DNA of 64,000 nucleotides from Actinomyces lilanjuaniae (GTDB lineage Bacteria; Actinomycetota; Actinomycetes; Actinomycetales; Actinomycetaceae). The notes below the pieces were generated by a model, which did no database searches, was not told the DNA's origin, and was given only the letters and a program-made list of their open reading frames with translations. How positions within the stretch are numbered: the first letter of the stretch is position 1; every line of letters starts with the position of its first letter. Of the stretch, positions 33,727 to 40,773 are shown piece after piece. The translations under genes were made by a program, and so were the position numbers. The stretch lies in NCBI RefSeq assembly GCF_003606385.1, contig NZ_CP032514.1, positions 496,001 to 560,000 of the forward strand. Direction: 5' to 3'.

Positions 33727-34851
33727 TTACCTGACACCTCCGTCATGGTTGTTGTCGTCGGCGCTCCTGTAGACGTCAGTCACCGCGCCAGCCAGGTGCA
33801 GGCACGCCTCCCGCGTGCCCGGCGCCATCCGGGACCACAGCAGCCGGCCCCGGGCCGCGATGTGGGGGTCCCACGGGACCTCCACCACCTCCGCGCACGA
33901 GGACGCGAAGAACTCCCGCCACTCCGGGTCAGGGTCCTCGACCAGCCCGGTCTCGACCCCGACCACCCGCCGCGACCACGCGCCCCGGCCCCACCGGGCC
34001 TCCAGCACCTCGAACAGCGCCAGCGTCGGAGCCATCGTCGCCGTGGCGTGGTCGGTGGGCACCACCACCACGTCAGCCCTCGCCACCGCGTTGACAAGGT
34101 TCGCCGCCGTCACCGTGTTCCCGGTGTCAATGACCACCTGGGTGAACCGCTGGGCCAGCTTGGAGTGCACGACCGCGAACTCCTCGTCACTCAGGTTCCG
34201 CGGCCGCCGCGGGGCCGCGACCACCTGGTAGGCCTGCTCGTCCTGGTCGATCGCGGCCGCCTCCACCTGCGTGAGCACCGTGCCCCGCTCCGGCTCGCCC
34301 AGCAGGTGCTCCACGGTCCGGTCGAACCGCCCGACCGCCCACCGCGCGCCCGCGTTCTCGTTGCAGTCCCACAGGACCGGCGTGCGCCGCGTGTAGGCCT
34401 CCAGCCCGCAGGCCACCAGCACCGCCACCGGCGACTTCCCCACGCCGCCCTTGGGCTGGGCGACCACCACCGTGCCCGCCCCCGTGTCCGGCATCGGGGC
34501 CAGAGCCCGGTTGACAGCCACACGGTGGCGCCACGCCGCCTCCGGCTCCAGCCCCCTGTACGCGCCCAGGCTCACCCGCCGCAGCACCCGACGCCACGCG
34601 CCAGGCAGCTCGTGCCGCCCCGTGTCAGCCCTGCCCATCTCCTGGGCCGCGCTGCGCCACCGGTCCCGGTCCTCCACCGAGGACACCCCCTCCTCGGGAG
34701 ACGGCCCCGCAGGCGCGCCAGACCCTCCGGCAGGCCCGGCAGGGGGTGCCGCCACCCCCTCGGCAGGCCCCTCCCCGGCGGACGGCTCGCCGCCCGCCAG
34801 CACGGAGGCCGTGTCCGGGACCGCGTACCCGGCCCCGCCCCACCTTGTCAT
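33727..34851 (-). CDS. ParA/MinD-type ATPase heading the transfer operon
   Basis: 374 aa from ATG 34851 (GGGGGAGAG upstream). The first 150 residues are Pro/Gly/Glu-rich and disordered. The ATPase domain starts near 155 with the deviant Walker A QPKGGVGKSP, followed by LWDCNENAGARWAVG, VVIDTGNTVTAANLVN and VVVPTDHATATMAP. This is the MinD/ParA fold, which dimerises on ATP and usually positions DNA or protein complexes. Being first in the transfer operon, it may localise the conjugation machine rather than partition plasmid DNA. It is distinct from the ParA fragment at 13216. Confidence 0.75.
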   Translation of the reverse strand: MTRWGGAGYAVPDTASVLAGGEPSAGEGPAEGVAAPPAGPAGGSGAPAGPSPEEGVSSVEDRDRWRSAAQEMGRADTGRHELPGAWRRVLRRVSLGAYRGLEPEAAWRHRVAVNRALAPMPDTGAGTVVVAQPKGGVGKSPVAVLVACGLEAYTRRTPVLWDCNENAGARWAVGRFDRTVEHLLGEPERGTVLTQVEAAAIDQDEQAYQVVAAPRRPRNLSDEEFAVVHSKLAQRFTQVVIDTGNTVTAANLVNAVARADVVVVPTDHATATMAPTLALFEVLEARWGRGAWSRRVVGVETGLVEDPDPEWREFFASSCAEVVEVPWDPHIAARGRLLWSRMAPGTREACLHLAGAVTDVYRSADDNNHDGGVR

Positions 34852-34951
34852 CACTCTCTCCCCCCTGCTAGGAAGCCCCGTACAGGACGCAACTGTAACC
34901 ACCAACTCTACGCGATTGCAACCCTGGTAACAACTTACGTATGCTGTACAC
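34852..34951. promoter_or_regulatory. Divergent promoters of the transfer operon and hydrolase gene
   Basis: An AT-rich island. Plus strand: TTGCAA (34916-34921), 18 bp, TATGCT (34940-34945), then 6 nt to GTG 34952, giving a leaderless mRNA. Minus strand: TTGTTA, 17 bp, TAGAGT, reading towards 34851. GTAACC and GGTAAC half-sites flank the overlap and could form an operator shared by both promoters. Confidence 0.55.
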
Positions 34952-35932
34952 GTGGTACGACGCAGGCGACGCAGACTCATGAGAACCCTGGCCGCAGGCA
35001 CGGCCGCCCTCCTCCTCGTCCTGGCCTGGGCGCTCCTCGCCACCACGTCGCCCGCCCCCGCCGAAGGAGGGGCCGTCCTGGCGTCCGACAAGGTCCCCGA
35101 GGCCTACCGCGACCTCGTCAACCAGGCCGGCACCACCTGCGAGGGCATCACCCCCGGAATCATCGCCGCCCAGGTCAGCCAGGAGTCCGGCTGGGACCCC
35201 GACGCCGCCTCCCCCGCCGGGGCGCAGGGCATCAGCCAGTTCATGCCCGCCACCTGGGCCACCTCCGGCGGCGACCACAACGGCGACGGCACCGCCGACG
35301 TCTGGGACCCCGCCGACGCCATCCCCTCCCAGGCCGCCTACATGTGCGCCCTGCTCGCCGCCGTGGACGCCGCCACCGCCGACGGCACCCTCCCCGACGG
35401 CTCCGACCGCGTCGCCCTGGCCCTGGCCGCCTACAACGCCGGCCTGGGCGCCGTCCTCGACCACGGCGGCATACCCCCCTACCCCGAGACCCAGCACTAC
35501 GTCGAGGTCATCCAGGCCTCCGCCGCCGACTACGAGACCACCACCGGCAGCGGGGCAGCCGACGGGGACATCGACGCCGCCATCAGCTGGGCCAGGAGCA
35601 TCGCCGACGACGACACCAACACCTACGTCTGGGGAGGCGAGGGACCCACCGGGTGGGACTGCTCCGGCCTCACCAGGGCCTTCATGGCCCGCCTGGGCGT
35701 GTCCGTGGAGCACAAGGCCGACGCCCAGGCCCGCGACCCCCAGGGCACCACCATCGACAGCCTGGAGCAGGCCCGCCCCGGCGACCTCCTCTTCTGGGGC
35801 GACAGCGGCTACTACCACCACGTCGCCATCTACACCGGCGCCGGACAGATGATATCCGCCGACTCCGAGGCCACCGGCATCAACGACGAGCCCATCTGGG
35901 GCACCGTCACCCTCATCAGACGACTCACCTGA
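34952..35932 (+). CDS. Lytic transglycosylase - NlpC/P60 cell-wall hydrolase
   Basis: Opens the peptidoglycan for the conjugation channel. 326 aa. A basic N-terminus with a membrane-spanning or signal helix (TAALLLVLAWALLATTSPAP, about residues 17-40). SLT domain (residues 45-185): catalytic-type Glu in AAQVSQESGWDP, GAQGISQFMPATW and AAYNAGLGAV. C-terminal NlpC/P60 domain (about 205-325): catalytic Cys in WDCSGLTRAF and His in YYHHVAIYTG. The pairing equals VirB1-like/TcpG-type proteins of Gram-positive conjugative elements. It is divergent from the transfer operon with a shared control region. Confidence 0.9.
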   Translation: MVRRRRRRLMRTLAAGTAALLLVLAWALLATTSPAPAEGGAVLASDKVPEAYRDLVNQAGTTCEGITPGIIAAQVSQESGWDPDAASPAGAQGISQFMPATWATSGGDHNGDGTADVWDPADAIPSQAAYMCALLAAVDAATADGTLPDGSDRVALALAAYNAGLGAVLDHGGIPPYPETQHYVEVIQASAADYETTTGSGAADGDIDAAISWARSIADDDTNTYVWGGEGPTGWDCSGLTRAFMARLGVSVEHKADAQARDPQGTTIDSLEQARPGDLLFWGDSGYYHHVAIYTGAGQMISADSEATGINDEPIWGTVTLIRRLT

Positions 35933-35947
35933 CCCAGGAGGCACCCC

Positions 35948-36643
35948 GTGCGCACCCTGCCCACACTCACCACTCTCGTCCTCGCCCTCACCACCCTGGC
36001 CGCCTGCACCACACCCACCAGCCAGACCACCACCCAGCAGCCCACCCGGGAGACGACCCCCCAGCAGCACGCCACCAGCCCCTGCCTGAGCGAGGACTCC
36101 TCCCACGCACCCGGCGGCTACTGCCTCTACCCCGCCAAGGTCACCTGGCCCACCGACGTCCTGCCCGTCGACCCCGCCACCCTCGACTGGTCCGACCCCG
36201 ACGCCGTAGCCAGGGCCTACACCGTCACCGTCCACACGTGGGACTCCCGCCACGACGCCTCCGGCGCCTACGCCACCCGCCGCGCTCAGATCTTCACCCA
36301 GACCGGCCGTACCGCCCCGGACACCACCGACCCCGACACCACCCGAGGAGACGCCGAGTACACCACCACCTGGCAGCAGGACTCCTACACAGACGTCACC
36401 ATCGACGCCCTCGGCACCGAGAGCCCCCACGGCAGGCCCCTCCAGGCAGACGGCACCTGGCGCCGCACCGTCACCTACACCCGCACCGTCCGCACCCGCA
36501 CCGACGGCGCAGCCGCCTACCAGCGCCAGGGCACCCTCTTCCTCACCCTGGCCACCGACCCGGCCACCGGCCAGTGGCTCGTCACCACCGCCACACCCAC
36601 CAGCGAACGCGACACCGAGGCCACGCCCGCCGACCCCAGCTGA
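35948..36643 (+). CDS. Putative lipoprotein of the element
   Basis: 231 aa, GTG start 15 bp after the hydrolase gene. The N-terminus TLVLALTTLAAC is a lipoprotein signal with the lipobox Cys near residue 20, then a Thr/Gln-rich linker. The domain that follows has an NTF2-like look: DPDAVARAYTVTVHTWDSRH, RRTVTYTRTVRT and a closing WLVTTATPTSE. This fits surface proteins accompanying Gram-positive conjugation systems, possibly for mating-pair contact or entry exclusion. Role inferred from context. Confidence 0.65.
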   Translation: MRTLPTLTTLVLALTTLAACTTPTSQTTTQQPTRETTPQQHATSPCLSEDSSHAPGGYCLYPAKVTWPTDVLPVDPATLDWSDPDAVARAYTVTVHTWDSRHDASGAYATRRAQIFTQTGRTAPDTTDPDTTRGDAEYTTTWQQDSYTDVTIDALGTESPHGRPLQADGTWRRTVTYTRTVRTRTDGAAAYQRQGTLFLTLATDPATGQWLVTTATPTSERDTEATPADPS

Positions 36644-36660
36644 CCACAACCAGGCCAGGC

Positions 36661-38058
36661 TCACGACACCCGCCTCCCCCTGGCCCGCTGGCCACGACCA
36701 GGGTGGACCGCACCCCCACCACCCCTGCCGCCGCTGTCCTCGGCCAGGATCTCGTTGACCCGCTGCGCCAGACCCAGCCGCGACGCCCCAGGCGCCTCCC
36801 GCCGAGCCCGCTCCCACGCCGCCGCCTCAGCAGCCTCACGCACCGGGTCACGGTCCCGGCCTGTACCAGCCAGCTCCTCAGACCGCCGCCGAGCCGCCTC
36901 CTGCCGCCGGGCCTCAGACCGACGGCCGTCCACCCGGGCGGGTGCCAGACCGGGGTCCACGTTGCTGGACAGCCGGTAGGCCACCAGGGAGGAGAGGCGC
37001 CCCGTTCTTTCGGGCAGGGGCTGGTCCATCAGCGCGCGGATCTCGCTGGGCCGCCAGCCGGCAGCCAGCCGCTCATCGAGGAGCCCGGCGACCCGCCTGG
37101 CGCCCTGAGCGTCCAGCCCCCGCAGGTGCTCCGGCAGGCAGGCGGCGATCACCGCCCGCACCCCCTGAGGCGCTGAGAGCGATTCTGAGGGTCTTTCCCG
37201 ACCCGACCCCTCCCTGCCGTCCGAGGGCTGTTCGGCTGCTCCAGGGGCCTGTGAGCGCCTCTCAGAGGTGGTCCTGGGCGACGCCCCACCCTGAGGCGGG
37301 GGGCTGGACACCTCAGGAGGGGCGTCCGAGGCCACGCCAGAGCCGCCCCGGGCCGCCCCGGGAGCCGGCCCCCGCCGACCCCCACCGACCGGCGTGGCCC
37401 CGGAGGCGTCCACGAGAGCCCCCTCCCGACCGGACCCGACCCGAAGCCGGGTCCGCTGGTGAGAGATCCTCCTCAAGGTCAGGTCTGGTGGTTCTAGGTG
37501 GGGGTTTGGAGTAGATATACCGGTCATAGTTGTGACCGGTATACCCCCCCGGTTTGACCGGTATGGGCGTGTCGCGCCCCCATACCGGTCATTCTGACCG
37601 GTATCAGTGCTTGCACCGAAAAGCTGCTCATCAGACAAGTTATCCACAGGGACCTTGGTCCCACTGTCCTCCATACCGGTCATTCTGACCGGTATGGGCG
37701 TGTCACCCTTCCCAGGCTCCCCCTCACCCTCCTCCGGAAGCGCCCCGGGCGCCGTGGACGGCTCCACGGGCTGCGCCCCCACGTGCAGGCGGTAGACGTT
37801 CGAGGCCCGGTGCGTGTCACCCTCGCTGTCCATCACGTACCGGCTCGTAGTCTCGATCAGGCCCAGCCTCTCCAGCGTGCGCAGCGCCCGCCTCACCGTG
37901 GACACCGACACCTCGACCACGTCGGCCAGCGCCTCCTGCGACGGCCACGCCTCGTCCCGATCGTCGGAGTACTCCGCCAGGGCGAACAAGGTCCACTTCG
38001 CAGCCTTCGGCAGCCCCCGTACCTCGTGCAGCGCCCAGTGCATCGTCTGAAAGCTCAT
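36661..38058 (-). CDS. Rep-like winged-helix replication protein
   Basis: 465 aa from ATG 38058. The N-terminal 100 residues are a winged-helix domain typical of plasmid and element replication proteins: LPKAAKWTLFALAEYSDDRD, SQEALADVVEVSVSTVRRAL, RTLERLGLIETTSRY. A long Pro/Ser/Gly-rich linker follows. The C-terminal part is helical (VRAVIAACLPEHLRGLDAQG; LAAGWRPSEIRALMDQPLPE) and very basic at the end. The gene contains seven copies of a 10-bp iteron and a DnaA box, which supports a role as origin-binding initiator. It converges with the lipoprotein gene. Confidence 0.65.
   Translation of the reverse strand: MSFQTMHWALHEVRGLPKAAKWTLFALAEYSDDRDEAWPSQEALADVVEVSVSTVRRALRTLERLGLIETTSRYVMDSEGDTHRASNVYRLHVGAQPVEPSTAPGALPEEGEGEPGKGDTPIPVRMTGMEDSGTKVPVDNLSDEQLFGASTDTGQNDRYGGATRPYRSNRGGIPVTTMTGISTPNPHLEPPDLTLRRISHQRTRLRVGSGREGALVDASGATPVGGGRRGPAPGAARGGSGVASDAPPEVSSPPPQGGASPRTTSERRSQAPGAAEQPSDGREGSGRERPSESLSAPQGVRAVIAACLPEHLRGLDAQGARRVAGLLDERLAAGWRPSEIRALMDQPLPERTGRLSSLVAYRLSSNVDPGLAPARVDGRRSEARRQEAARRRSEELAGTGRDRDPVREAAEAAAWERARREAPGASRLGLAQRVNEILAEDSGGRGGGGAVHPGRGQRARGRRVS
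37517..37695. repeat. Iterons TGACCGGTAT and a DnaA box: candidate oriV
   Basis: Seven exact copies of TGACCGGTAT or its complement: 37517-37526, 37533-37542, 37555-37564, 37582-37591, 37595-37604, 37673-37682 and 37686-37695. Six form three inverted pairs with 6-, 3- and 3-bp spacers; the single copy pairs with its right neighbour as a 13-bp-armed dyad. TTATCCACA, the DnaA-box consensus, lies at 37640-37648. All are inside the Rep-like gene, in its linker. Confidence 0.75.
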
Positions 38059-38256
38059 GACGCACCCCTGCCCGGCCCGGCCGCGAGCCGGCCCGCACCG
38101 GGCAGGCCACAGCCCTGACCAGCCCTGATCGCCCAGGACACGGCCCTCACACTCACAGGTATCTCCTCTCACAAGGCGGCAGAGAAACAGAAAAAGGAAA
38201 AAGACAAGGAAGAGGAGGGGGTGGCGGCTGCGGGCTGGAGGCCCAGCCCGCAGCCC

Positions 38257-38901
38257 TCACGGCTCCTGCCCGTGCGCGCTGATGCGGCGGGCCACGCCCA
38301 GGCGCGGGACCGCGTCCCGGTCGGCCACCCTTTCCGTGGCCCGGTCCGCGAGACGGACCACCGCGTGGACGACCAGGCGCAGGACGAGGAGCGCCCCTAC
38401 GGTGGCGACCAGGCGGTCGCCCGAGGCGGCCAGCGCTACCGCGCGGTCCACCAGCTCGTCCAGCCGCGGGGAGGCTATTCCCTCCACTGACAGGACCAGG
38501 CTCCTGACCGGCCCGGGCAGTAGGAGCAGCGCGACGCTCATCAGTGCGTCGGCTGCTCTCAGCGCTAGGCCCCGTGCCCGCCCCAGCGGGCCGTCCAGCC
38601 ACCACCACGCCTGCACCACCAGCTCCCAGGCCAGCAGGCCGACCACGGCCGCGACCGGCCACCGCAGCAGCAGCACCTCGCCCACGCCCACCCAGGAAAA
38701 CAACAGCACCACCACCAGGCCGGGTACCGTCCGGCCCACACGCCTGACCACCCGAACTAGAGGCCTCACCGCACGGTCATCACTACTGCCCTGACGTCCC
38801 TCGCCTCCTGGTGACGCCAGCCCCCTGCCCGACCGGGTCGGGGCCGCCACCACGCGCTCGTCCGGGACGCCCTCCACCCCACCGTCAAGCCACACCCTCA
38901 C
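38257..38901 (-). CDS. Membrane protein of the element
   Basis: 214 aa from GTG 38901, overlapping the end of the excisionase gene by 17 bp. Hydrophobic helices: VPGLVVVLLFSWVGVGEVLL, VAAVVGLLAWELVVQAWWW, ALMSVALLLLPGPV and LVATVGALLVLRLVVHAVV. The N-terminus is a hydrophilic Arg/Pro stretch and the C-terminus a short basic tail. No family recognised. It lies between the excisionase and Rep-like genes on the same strand. Confidence 0.55.
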   Translation of the reverse strand: MRVWLDGGVEGVPDERVVAAPTRSGRGLASPGGEGRQGSSDDRAVRPLVRVVRRVGRTVPGLVVVLLFSWVGVGEVLLLRWPVAAVVGLLAWELVVQAWWWLDGPLGRARGLALRAADALMSVALLLLPGPVRSLVLSVEGIASPRLDELVDRAVALAASGDRLVATVGALLVLRLVVHAVVRLADRATERVADRDAVPRLGVARRISAHGQEP

Positions 38902-39205
38902 AGCAGAGCCCCTGCCCAGGCAAGGGAGCGGCACCACCGGGCGACACGGCCGACGGTGACGTGGGCGGGGCCAGTTGCTGAGGCTCCGCCTCGACATGTG
39001 GCTCTAATAGCGCCTCGACGTCGGTTCGGTAGAAAAGGCGCCGTCCCCCCTTGACGTACTGCACAGAGCAGATGCGCCCCTCACGGGCCCAGCGCATCAC
39101 CGTCGCGTACGAGACTCCTGGCAGCAACGCTGCCGCCTCGCGTCCCGTAAGCAGTTCACGCTGAAGGTCTCTGGGCGACGAATCGGCCGCAGATCGTTCA
39201 TCCAT
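38885..39205 (-). CDS. Excisionase-type (MerR-like HTH) DNA-binding protein
   Basis: 106 aa from ATG 39205. The domain ELLTGREAAALLPGVSYATV then RWAREGRICSVQYVKGGRRL and FYRTDVEALL is the winged-helix excisionase (Xis/AlpA-MerR-like) pattern: two helices, a Trp-containing turn and a basic wing. It lies next to attR and is divergent from the XRE gene. Such proteins bend att DNA to drive excision by the integrase. The integrase is 24 kb away in the linear map but about 4 kb away in the excised circle. Confidence 0.75.
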   Translation of the reverse strand: MDERSAADSSPRDLQRELLTGREAAALLPGVSYATVMRWAREGRICSVQYVKGGRRLFYRTDVEALLEPHVEAEPQQLAPPTSPSAVSPGGAAPLPGQGLCCEGVA

Positions 39206-39248
39206 GCGATCATGATGTGCATCTCGATCGCGGATGTCAAGAACCTGC

Positions 39249-39277
39249 TTGTCCGCAATCCGTTCATCTGGTACGTT
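39249..39277 (+). promoter_or_regulatory. Promoter of the att-overlapping XRE gene, leaderless
   Basis: TTGTCC (39249-39254), 17 bp, TACGTT (39272-39277), then 6 nt to ATG 39284. GATC-containing dyads lie upstream in the divergent interval (GCGATC/GATCGC, about 39206-39233). Confidence 0.5.
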
Positions 39278-39283
39278 TAGATC

Positions 39284-39661
39284 ATGGCTCGCACACGCAA
39301 ACGTCGGCCCCATGACGGGCCGGGTCTGTCCTTCGATGCCGCCCTCGGCGTATCGCTGAACCAGTACCTCCTGGTCCACGGGGTGACTCGTGCGCGTCTA
39401 GGGGAAATCCTGGGGCTCGCAGGCTCGAACGTCAGCCAGCGCATCCACGGTCAGGTGACGTGGCCGGTGGAGGACGTGCACACGCTCGCCGGGCTCTTCG
39501 GGGTGACGGTCAACGACCTGATGCCGACCCGCTCCGACGAGGGCTGGGTGCCTGCACCCTACGTGCCCGGCTCCGTCCCGTCGCCCGCCCTGGTACCCCC
39601 TGTGGGACTCGAACCCACGACCTTCGGATTAAAAGTCCGCAGCTCTGACCAACTGAGCTAA
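39284..39661 (+). CDS. XRE regulator whose 3' end lies in tRNA-Lys
   Basis: 125 aa. HTH at residues 25-75: YLLVHGVTRARLGEILGLAG, SNVSQRIHGQVTWPVEDVHT, LAGLFGVTVNDLM. After a linker the frame enters the tRNA gene in antisense and reads VGLEPTTFGLKVRS, then SDQLS from the chromosomal side of the attachment core, and stops at TAA inside the tRNA gene. The tail is thus set by integration. It probably regulates the divergent excisionase gene, as in temperate elements. Confidence 0.7.
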   Translation: MARTRKRRPHDGPGLSFDAALGVSLNQYLLVHGVTRARLGEILGLAGSNVSQRIHGQVTWPVEDVHTLAGLFGVTVNDLMPTRSDEGWVPAPYVPGSVPSPALVPPVGLEPTTFGLKVRSSDQLS

Positions 39662-39667
39662 GGGGGC
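39591..39667 (-). tRNA. tRNA-Lys (anticodon TTT), with CCA encoded
   Basis: On the minus strand: acceptor GCCCCCT, D-arm AGCTCAGTTGGTCAGAGC, anticodon loop CTTTTAA with TTT, T-arm GTGGGTTCGAGTCCCAC, acceptor AGGGGGT, then ACCA. All arms pair; the first pair is a G-U wobble. The 3' part from 39612 down comes from the integrated element, which has restored a full gene. Confidence 0.95.
39597..39644 (-). repeat. attR within tRNA-Lys
   Basis: The 32-bp core 39613-39644 equals 10157-10188 and covers the anticodon stem-loop and part of the T-arm. Positions 39597-39612 match attL with three mismatches. The tRNA reads through it, so the element supplies a working 3' end. Confidence 0.85.
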
Positions 39668-39935
39668 CTTGCCTGACAGTCCTGCTCCCGGTGGCGGCTG
39701 GCACCGTCAGGTACCTGGCCTGGCCGGGTGGGGCGCGGGCAGGCCGTCGCTTCCCGTGCACAGGCTAACTACGCGCAAGTGTAGCCGGTCGCCTATCTGG
39801 TCGCCTGGTGTCCCGCCTGCCTGTCTCGCGGCACAATAGGGGGCGGCAGCCCGGCGCGACGCTGTGCGGGGTCACCCGGCTGGCCCAGTGCCGCCCGGCT
39901 GCTGCTCTTGCAGGTCCTAGAGGGAGGGGTCCGTC

Positions 39936-40601
39936 ATGGCCCGCCAGTTCCACCGCCCGGCTCGCCTTGACCCTGAGGCTGCCGAGCAGATCGAGGGTGC
40001 GGCTGACACAGCCGTTGCCTCAGAGGTCGCCCACCGTGCCGCCCAGGCCCTGGTCGGGGGCTTCCCCGGTGTCGCAGGGTCGCAGGACGATCCCGTCACC
40101 CGGGAGAGCGTCGTCGCGGCGGTGTCGGGGAACGGCGTGGACGACGTCGCCGAGCTGTGGGCTGACTCCCCGGCCGCCACACTGCCCGGCACCCTGTGGC
40201 GCCTGTTCCTGGTGAGGGAGTGGATCCGACGCGACCCCGCGCTGGTCGAGCGCCGGTACGCCACTGTCGTGGACCTCACCGGGGCGGGGGAGGAGGCCCA
40301 GGCCCGCTTCGAGGAGGCTCGCTCCCAGGCCCGGCGCGCTCCGACGCCGCAGTGGTTCCGGGAGCGCCTTGACCTGCTCCTGGCCGGACGGCTTGAGGGC
40401 GGGGTGACGGCGCTGGAGCCTCTGCTCGGCGTCACCTCTGGCTTCCTGCGCGCTCTGGCGGCAGGCTCTAGCGCGGTGTGGATCGAGGACGACGCCGACG
40501 AGCTGGCGGACCGCGTCACCCGCCGGGACTCCGCCCTGGTGGCGACGGCCGAGGAGCTGGCTGAGTCGGCTCGTCGTGCCCGCGCTGGCCTGCTCGACTG
40601 A
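39936..40601 (+). CDS. Conserved-looking hypothetical protein upstream of ppk1
   Basis: 221 aa, ATG with AGGGAGGGG about 9 nt upstream. Entirely helical and soluble: [59 protein letters not shown]. No motif or family recognised. It has the codon use of a housekeeping gene and precedes ppk1 on the same strand by 172 bp. CACAAT at 39832-39837 may be the -10 of its promoter. Confidence 0.65.
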   Translation: MARQFHRPARLDPEAAEQIEGAADTAVASEVAHRAAQALVGGFPGVAGSQDDPVTRESVVAAVSGNGVDDVAELWADSPAATLPGTLWRLFLVREWIRRDPALVERRYATVVDLTGAGEEAQARFEEARSQARRAPTPQWFRERLDLLLAGRLEGGVTALEPLLGVTSGFLRALAAGSSAVWIEDDADELADRVTRRDSALVATAEELAESARRARAGLLD

Positions 40602-40773
40602 GCCGCCTGCTGCCACTGGCACGGTACTGGCCCGGTCACCGGGCCGTCGGCGGGCGGTTCTTCCGTGCGGCCTGCTTGCTTCCCGTCGCTACTGGTGCGG
40701 CTGGTCCGCCTTGCGGCCGCGCCGCGTGCGTCCGGGCCTGTCGCCCCGGCCCGGGACGTGGGACGATGCACCC

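Larger units (their letters stand above)
10157..39644. mobile_element. Integrative conjugative element in tRNA-Lys(TTT), about 29.5 kb
   Basis: A 32-bp perfect direct repeat (10157-10188 and 39613-39644) matches the anticodon-to-T-arm part of tRNA-Lys. Between the copies lie a tyrosine recombinase, an excisionase, a MobF relaxase, a VirD4 coupling protein, VirB4, SCO6880 and VirB6-like proteins, a cell-wall hydrolase, a Rep-like protein with iterons and a partition remnant. The layout is that of an actinobacterial conjugative element with a type IV secretion channel and its own replication functions. It looks nearly complete, apart from frame breaks in the relaxase and SCO6880 genes. Confidence 0.88.

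Noticed and set aside
33745..37176. 1,143-codon plus-strand frame over several genes
   Set aside because: Arg/Pro/His-rich sequence typical of GC-driven noise; overlaps ParA-like, NlpC/P60, lipoprotein and Rep-like genes that have real motifs.
38153..38662. 169-codon minus-strand frame overlapping the membrane protein gene
   Set aside because: Gly/Arg-rich and out of phase with the 38257-38901 gene, which shows proper transmembrane helices.
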